Of a DNA stretch of 64,000 bases, positions 18,495 to 27,252 are shown piece after piece. Origin of the DNA: Paenibacillus sp. TCA20 (GTDB taxonomy: Bacteria; Bacillota; Bacilli; Paenibacillales; Paenibacillaceae); assembly GCF_000732325.1 (NCBI RefSeq), contig NZ_BBIW01000009.1:1-64000 (forward strand), read 5' to 3'. How positions within the stretch are numbered: position 1 is the stretch's first letter; every line of letters begins with the position of its first letter. Both the position numbers and the translations under genes were made by a program. The notes under the pieces are model-generated. The model saw only the letters and a program-made list of their open reading frames with translations, did not search any database and had not been told where the DNA came from.

Positions 18495-19535
18495 TTGTCA
18501 GAAGCATACAAAAATGCAGGCGTCGATATCGCGGCAGGCAACGAAGCGGTTGAGAAAATGAAGAAACACGTAAAACGTACATTTCGCCCTGAAGTTATGA
18601 CCGATCTTGGCGGATTCGGTGCCTTGTTCGGATTGAACAAGGATAAATACGATGAGCCCGTACTCGTGTCTGGCACAGATGGTGTCGGAACGAAGCTGAA
18701 GATTGCATTTGCGATGGATCAGCATGATACGATCGGCATTGATGCAGTGGCCATGTGTGTGAACGACATTGTCGTACAAGGTGCAGAACCATTGTTCTTC
18801 CTCGACTATCTGGCATGTGACAAGGTCGTACCTGACAAGATCGAAGCGATTGTAGCCGGTATTGCTGAGGGATGTCATCAGGCTGGAGCTGCGTTGATCG
18901 GCGGAGAAACAGCCGAAATGCCAGGCATGTACAGTGAAGGGGAATACGATATTGCCGGCTTTACGGTAGGGGTCGTGGACAAAACGAAGATCATTAACGG
19001 CAGCACGATTGCACCTGGCGACACGGTGATCGGTCTTGCTTCCAGCGGCGTGCACAGCAACGGCTTCTCTCTGGTTCGCAAATTGCTGCTGGAGCAGTCG
19101 GGATACAGCTTGCAGGATGAGATTGCAGAGCTTGGCGGAACACTGGGCGGTACGCTGCTTACGCCGACCAAGATATATGTGAAGCCAGTCCTCGCACTTC
19201 TGGATGAAGTGAAAGTAAAAGGCATGGCGCATATTACAGGCGGTGGATTCATCGAGAACATTCCGCGGATGCTTCCTGAAGGCGTGAACGTGGACATCGA
19301 TCATGGCTCTTGGCCGGTTCTGCCGATCTTCAAGCTGATGCAGGACAAAGGCAGCATCTCTAATCGCGATATGTTCACAACCTTCAATATGGGAATTGGT
19401 CTTGTCCTTGTTGTCAGTGAAGCGGATGCGGAGAACACACTCGCAGTCCTTCGTGCGAATGGTGAGGAAGCTTACACCATCGGCCGTGTGACCGAAGGCA
19501 GCGGAATCGTGACCTTTACAGGAGTGGAAGTCTAA
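18495..19535 (+). CDS. purM: phosphoribosylaminoimidazole synthetase (AIR synthase)
   Basis: Closes the imidazole ring of FGAM with ATP to give AIR. Visible: [46 protein letters not shown] and [16 protein letters not shown]. The TTG at 18495 is chosen because it gives an N-terminus [11 protein letters not shown] and length (346 aa) identical in form to B. subtilis PurM, with GAGGGACGGTGA upstream; a GTG at 18486 is possible but leaves only two bases after GAGGGA. The TTG start may lower its output relative to purF. It overlaps purN by one base (TAATG). Confidence 0.93.
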   Translation: MSEAYKNAGVDIAAGNEAVEKMKKHVKRTFRPEVMTDLGGFGALFGLNKDKYDEPVLVSGTDGVGTKLKIAFAMDQHDTIGIDAVAMCVNDIVVQGAEPLFFLDYLACDKVVPDKIEAIVAGIAEGCHQAGAALIGGETAEMPGMYSEGEYDIAGFTVGVVDKTKIINGSTIAPGDTVIGLASSGVHSNGFSLVRKLLLEQSGYSLQDEIAELGGTLGGTLLTPTKIYVKPVLALLDEVKVKGMAHITGGGFIENIPRMLPEGVNVDIDHGSWPVLPIFKLMQDKGSISNRDMFTTFNMGIGLVLVVSEADAENTLAVLRANGEEAYTIGRVTEGSGIVTFTGVEV

Positions 19536-20161
19536 TGCCTGGCTATCGCATTGCCGTGTTTGCTTCGGGACAGGGCAGCAATTTTCAGGCATTGGTGGAT
19601 GCTGCAGCGAGCGGTAAGCTGGATGCAACGATTGAGCTGTTAGTCAGTGATCGACCACAGGCTCCAGTAGTGGAGAAGGCGGAAGCCGCTGGAATTGAAT
19701 GCCATGTGTTTAAGCCTAAAGAGTATGCTTCAAGAGAAGCCTACGAGCAGGAGATTGTCGCCAAGCTGGAGGAGCGCGAGATTGATCTTGTAGTCCTTGC
19801 CGGTTATATGCGGCTCTTAACCTCTGTTGTCGTTGACCGTTATGCAGGCAGGCTGATTAACATTCATCCTTCCCTGCTGCCCGCGTTTCCGGGTAAGGAT
19901 GCCATTGGACAAGCTCTGGATTACGGAGTAAAGATGACGGGGATTACGGTGCACTTTGTGGACGGAGGAATGGACACAGGAGCTATTATAGCCCAGAGAG
20001 CCATTACGGTTTCACCGGAGGATACAACAGAGACACTTGCTGCTTCGATTCATGAATTGGAACGTGAGCTGTATCCAGAGGTCGTATCTTGGTTCACCAA
20101 AGGGCTTGTCACGCTGGATGGACGCAAAGTTACGATTGCGGAGAATGATGTCAGAAAGTAA
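19535..20161 (+). CDS. purN: phosphoribosylglycinamide formyltransferase
   Basis: Transfers a formyl group from 10-formyl-THF to GAR. N-terminal RIAVFASGQGSNFQAL, the formyltransferase signature with LAGYMRLL, the catalytic Asn-His-Asp region INIHPSLLPAFPGKDA, and ITVHFVDGGMDTGAI. Length 208 aa, normal. Start overlaps the purM stop as TAATG. About 130 bases separate it from purH. Confidence 0.95.
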   Translation: MPGYRIAVFASGQGSNFQALVDAAASGKLDATIELLVSDRPQAPVVEKAEAAGIECHVFKPKEYASREAYEQEIVAKLEEREIDLVVLAGYMRLLTSVVVDRYAGRLINIHPSLLPAFPGKDAIGQALDYGVKMTGITVHFVDGGMDTGAIIAQRAITVSPEDTTETLAASIHELERELYPEVVSWFTKGLVTLDGRKVTIAENDVRK

Positions 20162-20291
20162 GAGGCAGGATTCGGAAAAGTAACATTTTGCGATATTACT
20201 CATTTGTTCGCTGCAAGATATGATATTTCTCGGGAAATAAAACAACAATTTTTAGCACCAAAATGGGATGAACAAGAGGAGGATCTTAATC

Positions 20292-21839
20292 GTGGGTATT
20301 AAAAGAGCGCTGGTTAGCGTTTCGGATAAAACGGGTATCGTGGATTTTTGCCGTGAGCTGTCTAATTTGGGTGTGGAAATTATCTCGACAGGAGGAACAA
20401 GCAGCCTGCTGTCGAACGAAGGCGTTCCTGTGATCGGGATATCGGACGTAACCGGTTTTCCTGAAATTATGGATGGACGCGTCAAGACACTGCATCCTGC
20501 TGTGCACAGCGGACTGCTGGCAGTTAGAGACAATGCTGAGCATCAGCAGCAAATGAAAGATCTGGGTCTGGATTACATTGACCTCGTTGTCGTTAATTTG
20601 TATCCATTCCAAGAGACCATTGCGAAGCCGGGCGTTTCTTATGAGGACGCGATCGAAAATATCGACATCGGTGGTCCGACTATGCTTCGTTCTGCAGCCA
20701 AGAACCATGCTTTTGTCAGTGTGGTTGTCGATGCAGCCGACTATGAGCAGGTGCTTGCTGAAGTTCGTGAGAGCGGTGATACGACTCTTGAAACTCGTAA
20801 ACAGCTTGCGGCAAAAGTTTTCCGTCATACGGCGGCTTATGATGCCCTTATTTCTGATTATCTGTCTAATGTCAACGGAGATCCACTACCAGAGCGCTAC
20901 ACCGTGACTTATGAAAAAATCCAGGATCTGCGCTATGGGGAGAACCCGCATCAGCAGGCTGCCTTCTACCGCAAACCGCTTGCACCGAACGGGACACTCA
21001 CTACTGCAGAGCAATTGCATGGTAAAGAGCTGTCCTACAACAATATCAACGATGCGAACGCAGCACTGCAGATCGTGAAGGAATTTGATGCTCCAACTGT
21101 AGTCGCAGTTAAGCACATGAATCCTTGCGGCGTAGGTACAGGTGAGAATATCTATGAAGCCTACATGAAAGCCTACAATGCAGATCCAACTTCGATCTTT
21201 GGCGGCATTGTTGCAGCTAACCGGACAATTGACAGTGATACAGCTGTAAAGCTCAGTGAAATTTTCCTTGAGATCGTCCTTGCTCCGGACTTTACACCGG
21301 AAGCACTGGAAATCTTGACCAAAAAGAAAAATATCCGCTTGCTGAAAATGGGTGAGCTTGGCTCTGCGAAGGAGCGTACAAGCCAGTTTGTTGTCACTTC
21401 CATTGACGGGGGTATGGTCGTGCAGCAAAGTGACATTCACTCCATCGATGAAGGTGATCTTCAAGTTGTAACGGATCGTGCACCTTCTGCCGAAGAAATG
21501 AAGCAGCTGCTCTTTGGCTGGAAAGTTGTTAAGCATGTGAAATCCAATGCGATCGTGCTTGCAGCCGATGATATGACGGTGGGTGTAGGCGCTGGTCAGA
21601 TGAACCGCGTCGGTGCAGCCAAGATTGCGCTTGAGCAAGCGGGAGACAAAGCCAAAGGGGCGGCGCTTGCATCTGATGCATTCTTCCCGATGGGCGATAC
21701 GGTTGAACTTGCTGCAAAACACGGCATTACAGCCATCATCCAGCCTGGCGGATCGATCAAAGACGAGGAATCCATCAAGGCTGCGAATGAGCATGGCATT
21801 GCCATGGTCTTCACGGGCGTACGTCATTTCAAACACTAA
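20292..21839 (+). CDS. purH: bifunctional AICAR transformylase / IMP cyclohydrolase
   Basis: Carries out the last two steps to IMP. N-terminal MGS-like cyclohydrolase domain ([37 protein letters not shown]); C-terminal transformylase domain with the KHMNPCGVG and SDAFFPMGD motifs and terminal GVRHFKH. The GTG at 20292 is the likely start: AGAGGAGGATC lies eight bases before it and the protein then begins like other PurH proteins (515 aa). An ATG at 20268 in frame lies upstream of this site. Confidence 0.95.
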   Translation: MGIKRALVSVSDKTGIVDFCRELSNLGVEIISTGGTSSLLSNEGVPVIGISDVTGFPEIMDGRVKTLHPAVHSGLLAVRDNAEHQQQMKDLGLDYIDLVVVNLYPFQETIAKPGVSYEDAIENIDIGGPTMLRSAAKNHAFVSVVVDAADYEQVLAEVRESGDTTLETRKQLAAKVFRHTAAYDALISDYLSNVNGDPLPERYTVTYEKIQDLRYGENPHQQAAFYRKPLAPNGTLTTAEQLHGKELSYNNINDANAALQIVKEFDAPTVVAVKHMNPCGVGTGENIYEAYMKAYNADPTSIFGGIVAANRTIDSDTAVKLSEIFLEIVLAPDFTPEALEILTKKKNIRLLKMGELGSAKERTSQFVVTSIDGGMVVQQSDIHSIDEGDLQVVTDRAPSAEEMKQLLFGWKVVKHVKSNAIVLAADDMTVGVGAGQMNRVGAAKIALEQAGDKAKGAALASDAFFPMGDTVELAAKHGITAIIQPGGSIKDEESIKAANEHGIAMVFTGVRHFKH

Positions 21840-21954
21840 TCAATAGATAAACAATTGAATAGAGGATTCGAGCGTTATCTGCACAAAAGATCAAAAAGGG
21901 GATTTGAACGGACAAGCGGAGCGTGATCAGATCCTTATCTTTACCCAGAAAAAG

Positions 21955-21996
21955 AAGCTGAGGGCTTAGCGATAACTTGTCGCCGGTCCTCAGCTT
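21955..21996 (+). other. hairpin in the purH-purD spacer
   Basis: AAGCTGAGG (21955-21963) pairs exactly with CCTCAGCTT (21988-21996). Only TTTACA follows, so it is at best a weak terminator; a T run occurs 17 bases later (22014-22018). It may adjust purD level. The 209-base spacer holds no gene. Confidence 0.45.
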
Positions 21997-22048
21997 TACA
22001 CTAGATAGAAGCTTTTTTATAGGATGATATTAAGGAGGAACCTAACCT

Positions 22049-23323
22049 ATGGATATTCTCGTCATTGGCGGCGGCGGCCGCGAGCATGCGATCGTATGGG
22101 CTTTGTCGAAATCGGAAAAGGCTGGCAAGATCTACTGTGCACCGGGAAATGCAGGAATCGGCCAGATTGCGGAGTGTGTGCCGATTGCAGTCAGCGAGTT
22201 CGAGCAGTTGACCGCTTTTGCGTTGGAAAAAGAAATCGGATTGGTGGTCGTTGGACCGGATGATCCGTTGGCCGACGGAATTGTGGATGCATTCGAAGCG
22301 AAGGACATTCCTGTGTTTGGCCCACGCAAAAATGCGGCAGAAATCGAAGGCAGCAAAACATTCATGAAGGATCTGCTCCGGAAATACAGCATTCCTACGG
22401 CAGCCTACGAGAAGTTTGGTGACTATGAACAGGCGCTCGCTTATTTGCGCTCACGCACGGCTCCAATCGTCATCAAGGCCGATGGACTTGCTGCGGGCAA
22501 AGGGGTAACCGTAGCTTATACGATGGAAGAAGCCGAAGAGGCGCTGCGCAGTATGATGCTGGACAAGGTATTTGGCGATGCCGGTACTCAAGTCGTTATT
22601 GAAGAGTTTCTGGAAGGGCAGGAAATGTCCATTCTTGCATTTGTGGATGGAGAAACGGTTCGCTGCATGCCGGCAGCACAGGATCACAAGCCGGTGTATG
22701 ATGGAGATAAAGGGCCGAATACAGGCGGAATGGGAACCTATTCTCCGCTTCCTCATATTGATCAAGCCATTATTGACAAGGCCATAGAATCCATAGTCAT
22801 TCCTACCGCAAAGGCAATGGTAGAAGAAGGACGTCCATTCCGTGGAGTGCTGTTTGCCGGGCTGATGATATCTCCCGATGGAACACCAAAGACAATAGAG
22901 TTCAATGCACGTTTTGGAGATCCGGAAACGCAAGTCGTGCTCCCTAGGCTGAAGACCGATCTGCTCGAGATCTTCCTGGCCGCCGTCAACGGAACGCTGG
23001 CTGATATCGACATCGAGTGGAGTGAAGAAGCTGCCGTGTGTGTCGTCCAGGCATCGGGCGGCTACCCGGCTTCTTACCCTAAAGGAATTGTTATTTCAGG
23101 ACTGGATGAGGTATCAAGCGGGGAGTCTGCGCTTGTATTCCATGCGGGAACGGCGAAGAACGAGGCGGGAGAATGGGTAACCAACGGTGGACGCGTACTG
23201 GGTATTGTCGGACGGGGTACCACTATTGAAGAAGCGAGAGCGGTAGCCTATGCAGCAGCGGAAGGCATTGATTTCGAAGGAAAGCATCAGCGGACCGATA
23301 TTGCGGCCAAAGCACTGGTATAA
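22049..23323 (+). CDS. purD: phosphoribosylamine-glycine ligase (GAR synthetase)
   Basis: ATP-grasp ligase joining glycine to phosphoribosylamine. Motifs: MDILVIGGGGREHAI start, GPDDPLADGI, the ATP-grasp stretch VIKADGLAAGKGVTVA, the PurD signature FNARFGDPETQV, and NTGGMGTYSPLP. Length 424 aa, normal. AAGGAGGA lies 10 bases upstream. Last gene of the operon, followed by a long terminator. Confidence 0.96.
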   Translation: MDILVIGGGGREHAIVWALSKSEKAGKIYCAPGNAGIGQIAECVPIAVSEFEQLTAFALEKEIGLVVVGPDDPLADGIVDAFEAKDIPVFGPRKNAAEIEGSKTFMKDLLRKYSIPTAAYEKFGDYEQALAYLRSRTAPIVIKADGLAAGKGVTVAYTMEEAEEALRSMMLDKVFGDAGTQVVIEEFLEGQEMSILAFVDGETVRCMPAAQDHKPVYDGDKGPNTGGMGTYSPLPHIDQAIIDKAIESIVIPTAKAMVEEGRPFRGVLFAGLMISPDGTPKTIEFNARFGDPETQVVLPRLKTDLLEIFLAAVNGTLADIDIEWSEEAAVCVVQASGGYPASYPKGIVISGLDEVSSGESALVFHAGTAKNEAGEWVTNGGRVLGIVGRGTTIEEARAVAYAAAEGIDFEGKHQRTDIAAKALV

Positions 23324-23349
23324 GTTTCAACACAGGAATAACTAAACCA

Positions 23350-23410
23350 TAACGGCTTTTTTGTATGCAGAACTTCATTATGGTTCATCATACAAAGAGG
23401 CCGTTTTTTT
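23350..23410 (+). terminator. pur operon terminator
   Basis: Two-part stem: AACGGC with GGCCGTT outside and TTTGTATG with CATACAAA inside, ending in seven T residues, 27 bases after purD. Confidence 0.88.
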
Positions 23411-23481
23411 GTGTTGGAAAACAATAGAAAATCTCCTCTTGCAAATTCGTTGTGGAGGGTTTATGATAAGGACATAGAAAT

Positions 23482-23506
23482 TATCTTAAATTTAAGATAT
23501 TATAAT
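23482..23506 (+). promoter_or_regulatory. MhqR-like operator overlapping the mhqOD promoter
   Basis: TATCTTAAATTTAAGATA (23482-23499) is a perfect 18-base palindrome that keeps the TATCT-N3-AATT... AGATA framework I recall for MhqR operators in B. subtilis (tATCTcgaAtTCgAGATa). TATAAT (23501-23506) follows directly, so a bound repressor would block the promoter. MhqR is a quinone-sensing MarR-family repressor. No mhqR gene is in the window. Confidence 0.7.
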
Positions 23507-23592
23507 TTGAAATGTTTTACAAAGCTTAGCAGCTCAGATATAGATTGGAAATGTATAAACCAAAATTCAATAATGGAGTGGAGGAAATTAAC

Positions 23593-24543
23593 ATGTTACA
23601 AACCGCAGGAATTCACCATATTACCGCTTTTGTGAGCGATGCTCAGCGCAATGTCGATTTTTATGCCGGCGTGCTCGGACTTCGCCTGGTGAAGAAGACC
23701 ATTAACTTCGATGCACCGGAAGTATATCACTTCTACTTCGGAGATGAGAAAGGAAGTCCGGGTACAATCATCACCTTCTTCCCGCAGGCTGGTGCACGTA
23801 AAGGTGCTGTCGGAGGCGGGCAAACAGGAGTAACCGTATATGCAATTCCACCGGGCAGCATGGATTTTTGGAAGGAAAGACTGACCTCATTTGATATCCG
23901 TTTTGAAGAGAAACATCGTTTTGGCGAGAGCTATATTCGGTTTTTGGATAACGCAGGACTTGTCCTTGAGCTCGTTGAACGTGAGGCGGGGGATTTGAAT
24001 ACCTGGTCCTTCAATGGAGTTCCGTCAGATAAAGCGATCAAAGGCTTTGGCGGTTCTGTATTGTACAGTCTGGCTCCGGAGCAAACGATCCGGGTGCTCG
24101 AAAATTTCCTTGGGCTGACGAAAGTAGCTGAAGAGGAAGGATGGGTTCGTTTCGAAGGAACAGGAAATTTGGGTAATATTATTGATATCAACAAAGTAAA
24201 AATGGCTCCTGGACGCGGCGGCTCCGGAACAGTCCATCATATTGCATGGCGCGCCAAAGATTTCGAAGAACATGAAGCTTGGCGGAACATGGCCGTAGAG
24301 GCTGGACTTCATCCAACAGGCATCATTGACCGTCAATATTTTAACGCTGTATATCTCAGAGAACCGGGCGGCATCCTGTTTGAGATCGCCACAGACCCTC
24401 CTGGGTTCGCAAATGATGAAACACCTGATAAACTGGGTGAGAAGATCATGCTTCCATCCTGGTATGAGCCTCACCGTGAAGCAATCGAAGCAAATTTGCC
24501 GGACGTCATTGTCCGTAATATTGAAGGAGGAACTAAAGTATGA
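23593..24543 (+). CDS. mhqO: ring-cleaving dioxygenase, VOC/glyoxalase family (MhqO-like)
   Basis: A 316-residue two-module vicinal-oxygen-chelate protein, expected to bind a divalent metal and act on hydroquinone- or catechol-type compounds. Module one starts GIHHITAFVSDAQRNVDFYAGVLGL with the metal His; module two contains GTVHHIAWRAKDFEEHEAW; the third ligand type EPGGILFEIATD is near the C-terminus. B. subtilis MhqO/MhqA are ~312-316 aa. The ATG at 23593 follows GAGGAA; a longer frame from 23545 has no ribosome site. It overlaps the esterase gene by four bases (ATGA), matching the mhqO-mhqD pairing in Bacillus. The symbol rests on this pairing and the operator; substrate is not shown. Confidence 0.85.
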   Translation: MLQTAGIHHITAFVSDAQRNVDFYAGVLGLRLVKKTINFDAPEVYHFYFGDEKGSPGTIITFFPQAGARKGAVGGGQTGVTVYAIPPGSMDFWKERLTSFDIRFEEKHRFGESYIRFLDNAGLVLELVEREAGDLNTWSFNGVPSDKAIKGFGGSVLYSLAPEQTIRVLENFLGLTKVAEEEGWVRFEGTGNLGNIIDINKVKMAPGRGGSGTVHHIAWRAKDFEEHEAWRNMAVEAGLHPTGIIDRQYFNAVYLREPGGILFEIATDPPGFANDETPDKLGEKIMLPSWYEPHREAIEANLPDVIVRNIEGGTKV

Positions 24544-25157
24544 ATATGAAGCATATCTATCGTGAAGGCAGCAACCCCTCAGCACCAACGATCCTATTGC
24601 TCCACGGCACAGGAGGAACAGAAACCGATCTTCTTCCGCTTGCAGAGCTGGTATCTCCAGAGTCAAGTGTACTTGGGGTGAGAGGAAACGTAAGCGAACA
24701 CGGAATGCCCCGATTTTTCCGCCGTCTGGCTGAAGGGGTATTTGATATAGAGGATCTGATCTTCCGTACACGAGAGCTGCATGAATTCCTGGATGAAGCG
24801 GCAGAGCAGTACGGCTTTGACCGCCGCAATATCGTGGCCATCGGCTACTCTAACGGTGCCAATATTGCAGGCAGCCTGTTGTTCCATTACGCGGATTCGC
24901 TGCGTGGGGCGATACTTCACCATCCCATGGTACCTCTTCGGGACGCTGTGCTTCCGGATTTGGCAGGTGCTCCGGTATTTATTGCCGCAGGAAAAAACGA
25001 CCCGATGTGCGCTCCGCAGGAATCGGAAGAGCTTGAAGAACTCCTTACCGGCGCCGGTGCCAACGTGAAGATGCATTGGGAGAATAACGGTCACCAGCTG
25101 AGCCGTAATGAAGTCATTGCCGCAGCTGCCTGGTTCAAGGTTCAATTCAAAGCTTAA
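24540..25157 (+). CDS. mhqD: alpha/beta-hydrolase carboxylesterase (MhqD-like)
   Basis: A 205-residue phospholipase/carboxylesterase-family hydrolase. LLLHGTGGTETDLLPLA holds the oxyanion-hole HG motif, Ser104 lies in GYSNGANIA, the Asp is in FIAAGKNDPMCAP and the His in WENNGHQLS. Coupled to the preceding dioxygenase gene by a four-base overlap. In B. subtilis the MhqD-type esterase belongs to the same quinone-detoxification regulon. Ends before a strong terminator, so the transcript is bicistronic. Confidence 0.85.
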   Translation: MNMKHIYREGSNPSAPTILLLHGTGGTETDLLPLAELVSPESSVLGVRGNVSEHGMPRFFRRLAEGVFDIEDLIFRTRELHEFLDEAAEQYGFDRRNIVAIGYSNGANIAGSLLFHYADSLRGAILHHPMVPLRDAVLPDLAGAPVFIAAGKNDPMCAPQESEELEELLTGAGANVKMHWENNGHQLSRNEVIAAAAWFKVQFKA

Positions 25158-25197
25158 AATATTAATCACATAAATGATGATGTTAAACCTGGCAATG

Positions 25198-25254
25198 CGG
25201 GGAATACGGAGTCAGTCACGATCATTGTGACTACTCGCGTATCCCCGTTTTTTT
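25198..25254 (+). terminator. terminator after mhqD
   Basis: CGGGGAATACG pairs with CGCGTATCCCCG, with an inner TCAGTCAC/GTGACTA stem, followed by seven T residues. Confidence 0.88.
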
Positions 25255-25413
25255 GCGGTATAGAAGCGGGGTTATTCCTGTCCACTTATTGAAGATTCTC
25301 GTAAAATCACTCTTCCGAGGAACAGCTCGAAGATCTCATTTGCAAACTGAATGCACTGGATCAATAACAAGCACCAATGATGTGAAGATGATCAACTTCA
25401 TATTAGTTATAGA

Positions 25414-25443
25414 ACATCGTCTATGTATAGACGGTGTTTTTTT
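25414..25443 (+). terminator. second terminator in the mhqD-lipase gap
   Basis: ACATCGTCTAT pairs with ATAGACGGTGT (one G-U), then seven T residues. It lies 160 bases beyond the mhqD terminator with no convincing gene between. In that interval the frame ending at 25369 reads EEQLEDLICKLNALDQ then stop but has no start codon, so it could be the eroded tail of a gene. The rest of 25255-25565 holds nothing I recognise. Confidence 0.7.
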
Positions 25444-25565
25444 ATGTATCTTTAGCGTATCTTTAACGATTCTTTAGATTGGCTTGAACGTAAATTTAAC
25501 GCGGGTCTGTAAGATATGAAATGTCAAGAAGTTATCCGAAATCAGAAAGGATGGAGATTATACGG

Positions 25566-25640
25566 ATGTTCATTCAGTCCAATCCTGCCATTGTAATTCA
25601 GAGCATTGAGGTTCATTTGGGAGATCCCGGATATGTGTAG
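25566..25640 (+). CDS. possible 24-aa upstream peptide coupled to the lipase gene
   Basis: A short reading frame beginning MFIQSNPAIVIQS and ending LGDPGYV. AAGGATGGAG (25547-25556) is the best ribosome site in the region, nine bases before its ATG. Its stop TAG at 25638-25640 overlaps the proposed lipase ATG at 25633 in the order ATGTGTAG, in another frame. It may couple translation into the lipase gene, or be the displaced N-terminus of the lipase after an indel. Not verified as expressed. Confidence 0.4.
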   Translation: MFIQSNPAIVIQSIEVHLGDPGYV

Positions 25641-26436
25641 CTCGGTGTTTAACCACGACGAGGCAATGCGATGGGGAGGCTTCATCAAGTCCGTCTACAG
25701 TGCAGATCGAACAGTTAGTGATGCGAACGCACTCCTCGAGATTGAACTGCCGAACTGGAAGATCATCGCCGGGATTTCAATTGAGCCTTCTCTGTTCAAA
25801 TCGCATTCCGAAGAATGGATTGGCTGCGTTATGGAATCCTTGACCGACCCTTCCCGCAAGGGAATTGTGTATCGGGGAACGGAGACAGAGCTGGAGTGGA
25901 TTGATGATTTTGAATTCTTCCTGCTGTCCTACACGGAACCTGGAGGCGTTGGCAAGGTGGAAGAGGGATTCGCCAGAATGTACCGCTCCCTTAAGGTTCA
26001 CCTGCTTGAAGGAGACAAATCCCTGCTCATGACAGAGTATACCCAGAATCTCCAAGCAAGCAGCCTGACTGTTGCGGGGCATAGCCTCGGTGGAGCATTG
26101 ACTGTACTGACGGCGTATGCGGCCGCCTTTTGCGGGATGGAGACAGAGGTATACACCTTTGGTTCTCCCATGGTCGGAGATCGGACTTTTACGTCCGCCT
26201 ATGAGAAGTTGGTCCCCAGTACATGGCGTATCTATAATGCGCCGGATATTGTGCCAAAGCTTCCTGCTAGTGAGCTTGGATTCGCTCAGCCGGAAGTCGG
26301 CATCCAGGTAAACTCCTTAGATATTCCTGGGAGCGGGCGAGGACTGGCCGAGTACCACAAGATGGATACGTACTTAATGTGTATTTCTCAGCAACAGACT
26401 AATGATTCAAACTCAAATAATGAGAAGGTGGGATAG
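25633..26436 (+). CDS. class 3 lipase (alpha/beta-hydrolase)
   Basis: A 267-residue Lipase_3-family protein. The nucleophile Ser151 is in VAGHSLGGALTVL; YTFGSPMVGD and NAPDIVPKLPASELGF supply the typical structure and acid; the His is in AEYHKMDTYL near the C-terminus. GKVEEGFARMYRSL corresponds to the region before the nucleophile in other family members. No signal peptide is seen, so it is not a standard secreted lipase. The start is uncertain: ATG 25633 has GGGAG nine bases upstream; a TTG at 25606 is an alternative. It begins a three-gene cassette with the two paralogous proteins that follow after three bases, which suggests a shared role. Confidence 0.82.
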   Translation: MCSSVFNHDEAMRWGGFIKSVYSADRTVSDANALLEIELPNWKIIAGISIEPSLFKSHSEEWIGCVMESLTDPSRKGIVYRGTETELEWIDDFEFFLLSYTEPGGVGKVEEGFARMYRSLKVHLLEGDKSLLMTEYTQNLQASSLTVAGHSLGGALTVLTAYAAAFCGMETEVYTFGSPMVGDRTFTSAYEKLVPSTWRIYNAPDIVPKLPASELGFAQPEVGIQVNSLDIPGSGRGLAEYHKMDTYLMCISQQQTNDSNSNNEKVG

Positions 26437-26439
26437 GTT

Positions 26440-27252
26440 ATGCCAATTTTTTATCCAGACAACGACAATAGAAAGAGAAGATTGATTGAACTCGCTACGG
26501 ACACTGAAAATTTCTTATATGATGCAACAGCGAATTATAACGATTTTAAAGCTCTGTGTACTCAAGTCAATGCTCAAATCGTAAGTGTGTATCAGGAAGC
26601 CGGATTGAAGCAGCCGGATATCAGCCAGATTAATGTCATCAAGCAGGCAGATCCTTCTACGGATATTAACACGGAGGAGACGGTTGTTGCGATTGCAGAG
26701 GTCATTGTCGATGTAGCCGGGTTTATCGGTTCGGTTAAATATCTAGCTCCAGCGGCTACCAAGATGCTGGTCAGAGCAGGGCTTATGACAGAGGAAACGG
26801 CCGCTAAGGTCTTGACCAAATTTACGGTACCACTCATCGACAGAGAAGTAGAGATTACAGCGGGAGACCTGGCAGGGAGCATCCTCGGGGGGATCGCCGG
26901 AGGCGTTGCCGTTGCTGGAATTGATCTGGGTATCGATGCGATCGAAGGCTCCATTGCCAAAAACAAATTAAGAACAGGGCTGCATCAGATTTACCCGATG
27001 AGACAAACGGCAAAAATGTCACTTGATCAGACCAAAGAGCTGAAAAACTCCATTCAATCCGTGAAGACGACGCTGGATGCAATTACGGGTGCAGGCATCG
27101 AGCTGAATGAGCAGATCATCACCAATCTGATTACGAAAGACGTGCTGCCAAGTGTGCAAAAAGCACAGGCTATTACGCTTGATGTAGTCAACGCTGAACT
27201 GAGCGGACTGGACACTGACCGCAAATCCTGGACAAATGAGGATACGAATTAA
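26440..27252 (+). CDS. unknown protein, FPDN-type paralog 1 (pore-former-like layout)
   Basis: A 270-residue protein I do not recognise. It starts MPIFYPDNDNRKRRLIELA, shared in pattern with the next gene. Residues 10-55 look like a long amphipathic helix. Residues ~80-180 are hydrophobic, including VVAIAEVIVDVAGFIGSVKYL and a Gly-rich GSILGGIAGGVAVAGIDLG stretch with small-xxx-small motifs, then IDAIEGSIAKNKLR. The last ~80 residues look helical. No signal peptide. A helix, hydrophobic middle, helix layout occurs in alpha-helical pore-forming toxins (ClyA/HBL/YaxAB type), but this is only a shape argument. RBS GGTGGGATAGG; overlaps the next gene by one base. Confidence 0.75.
   Translation: MPIFYPDNDNRKRRLIELATDTENFLYDATANYNDFKALCTQVNAQIVSVYQEAGLKQPDISQINVIKQADPSTDINTEETVVAIAEVIVDVAGFIGSVKYLAPAATKMLVRAGLMTEETAAKVLTKFTVPLIDREVEITAGDLAGSILGGIAGGVAVAGIDLGIDAIEGSIAKNKLRTGLHQIYPMRQTAKMSLDQTKELKNSIQSVKTTLDAITGAGIELNEQIITNLITKDVLPSVQKAQAITLDVVNAELSGLDTDRKSWTNEDTN

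Noticed and set aside
18498-19628. 376-residue open frame antisense to purM/purN
   Set aside because: Same reasoning: both genes are clear on the plus strand and the antisense product has no recognisable motif.
23411-23635. 74-residue frame before mhqO
   Set aside because: Runs through the promoter/operator of mhqOD; no coding character.
25253-25477. 74-residue frame between mhqD and the lipase gene
   Set aside because: It overlaps two terminators and lacks a ribosome site.
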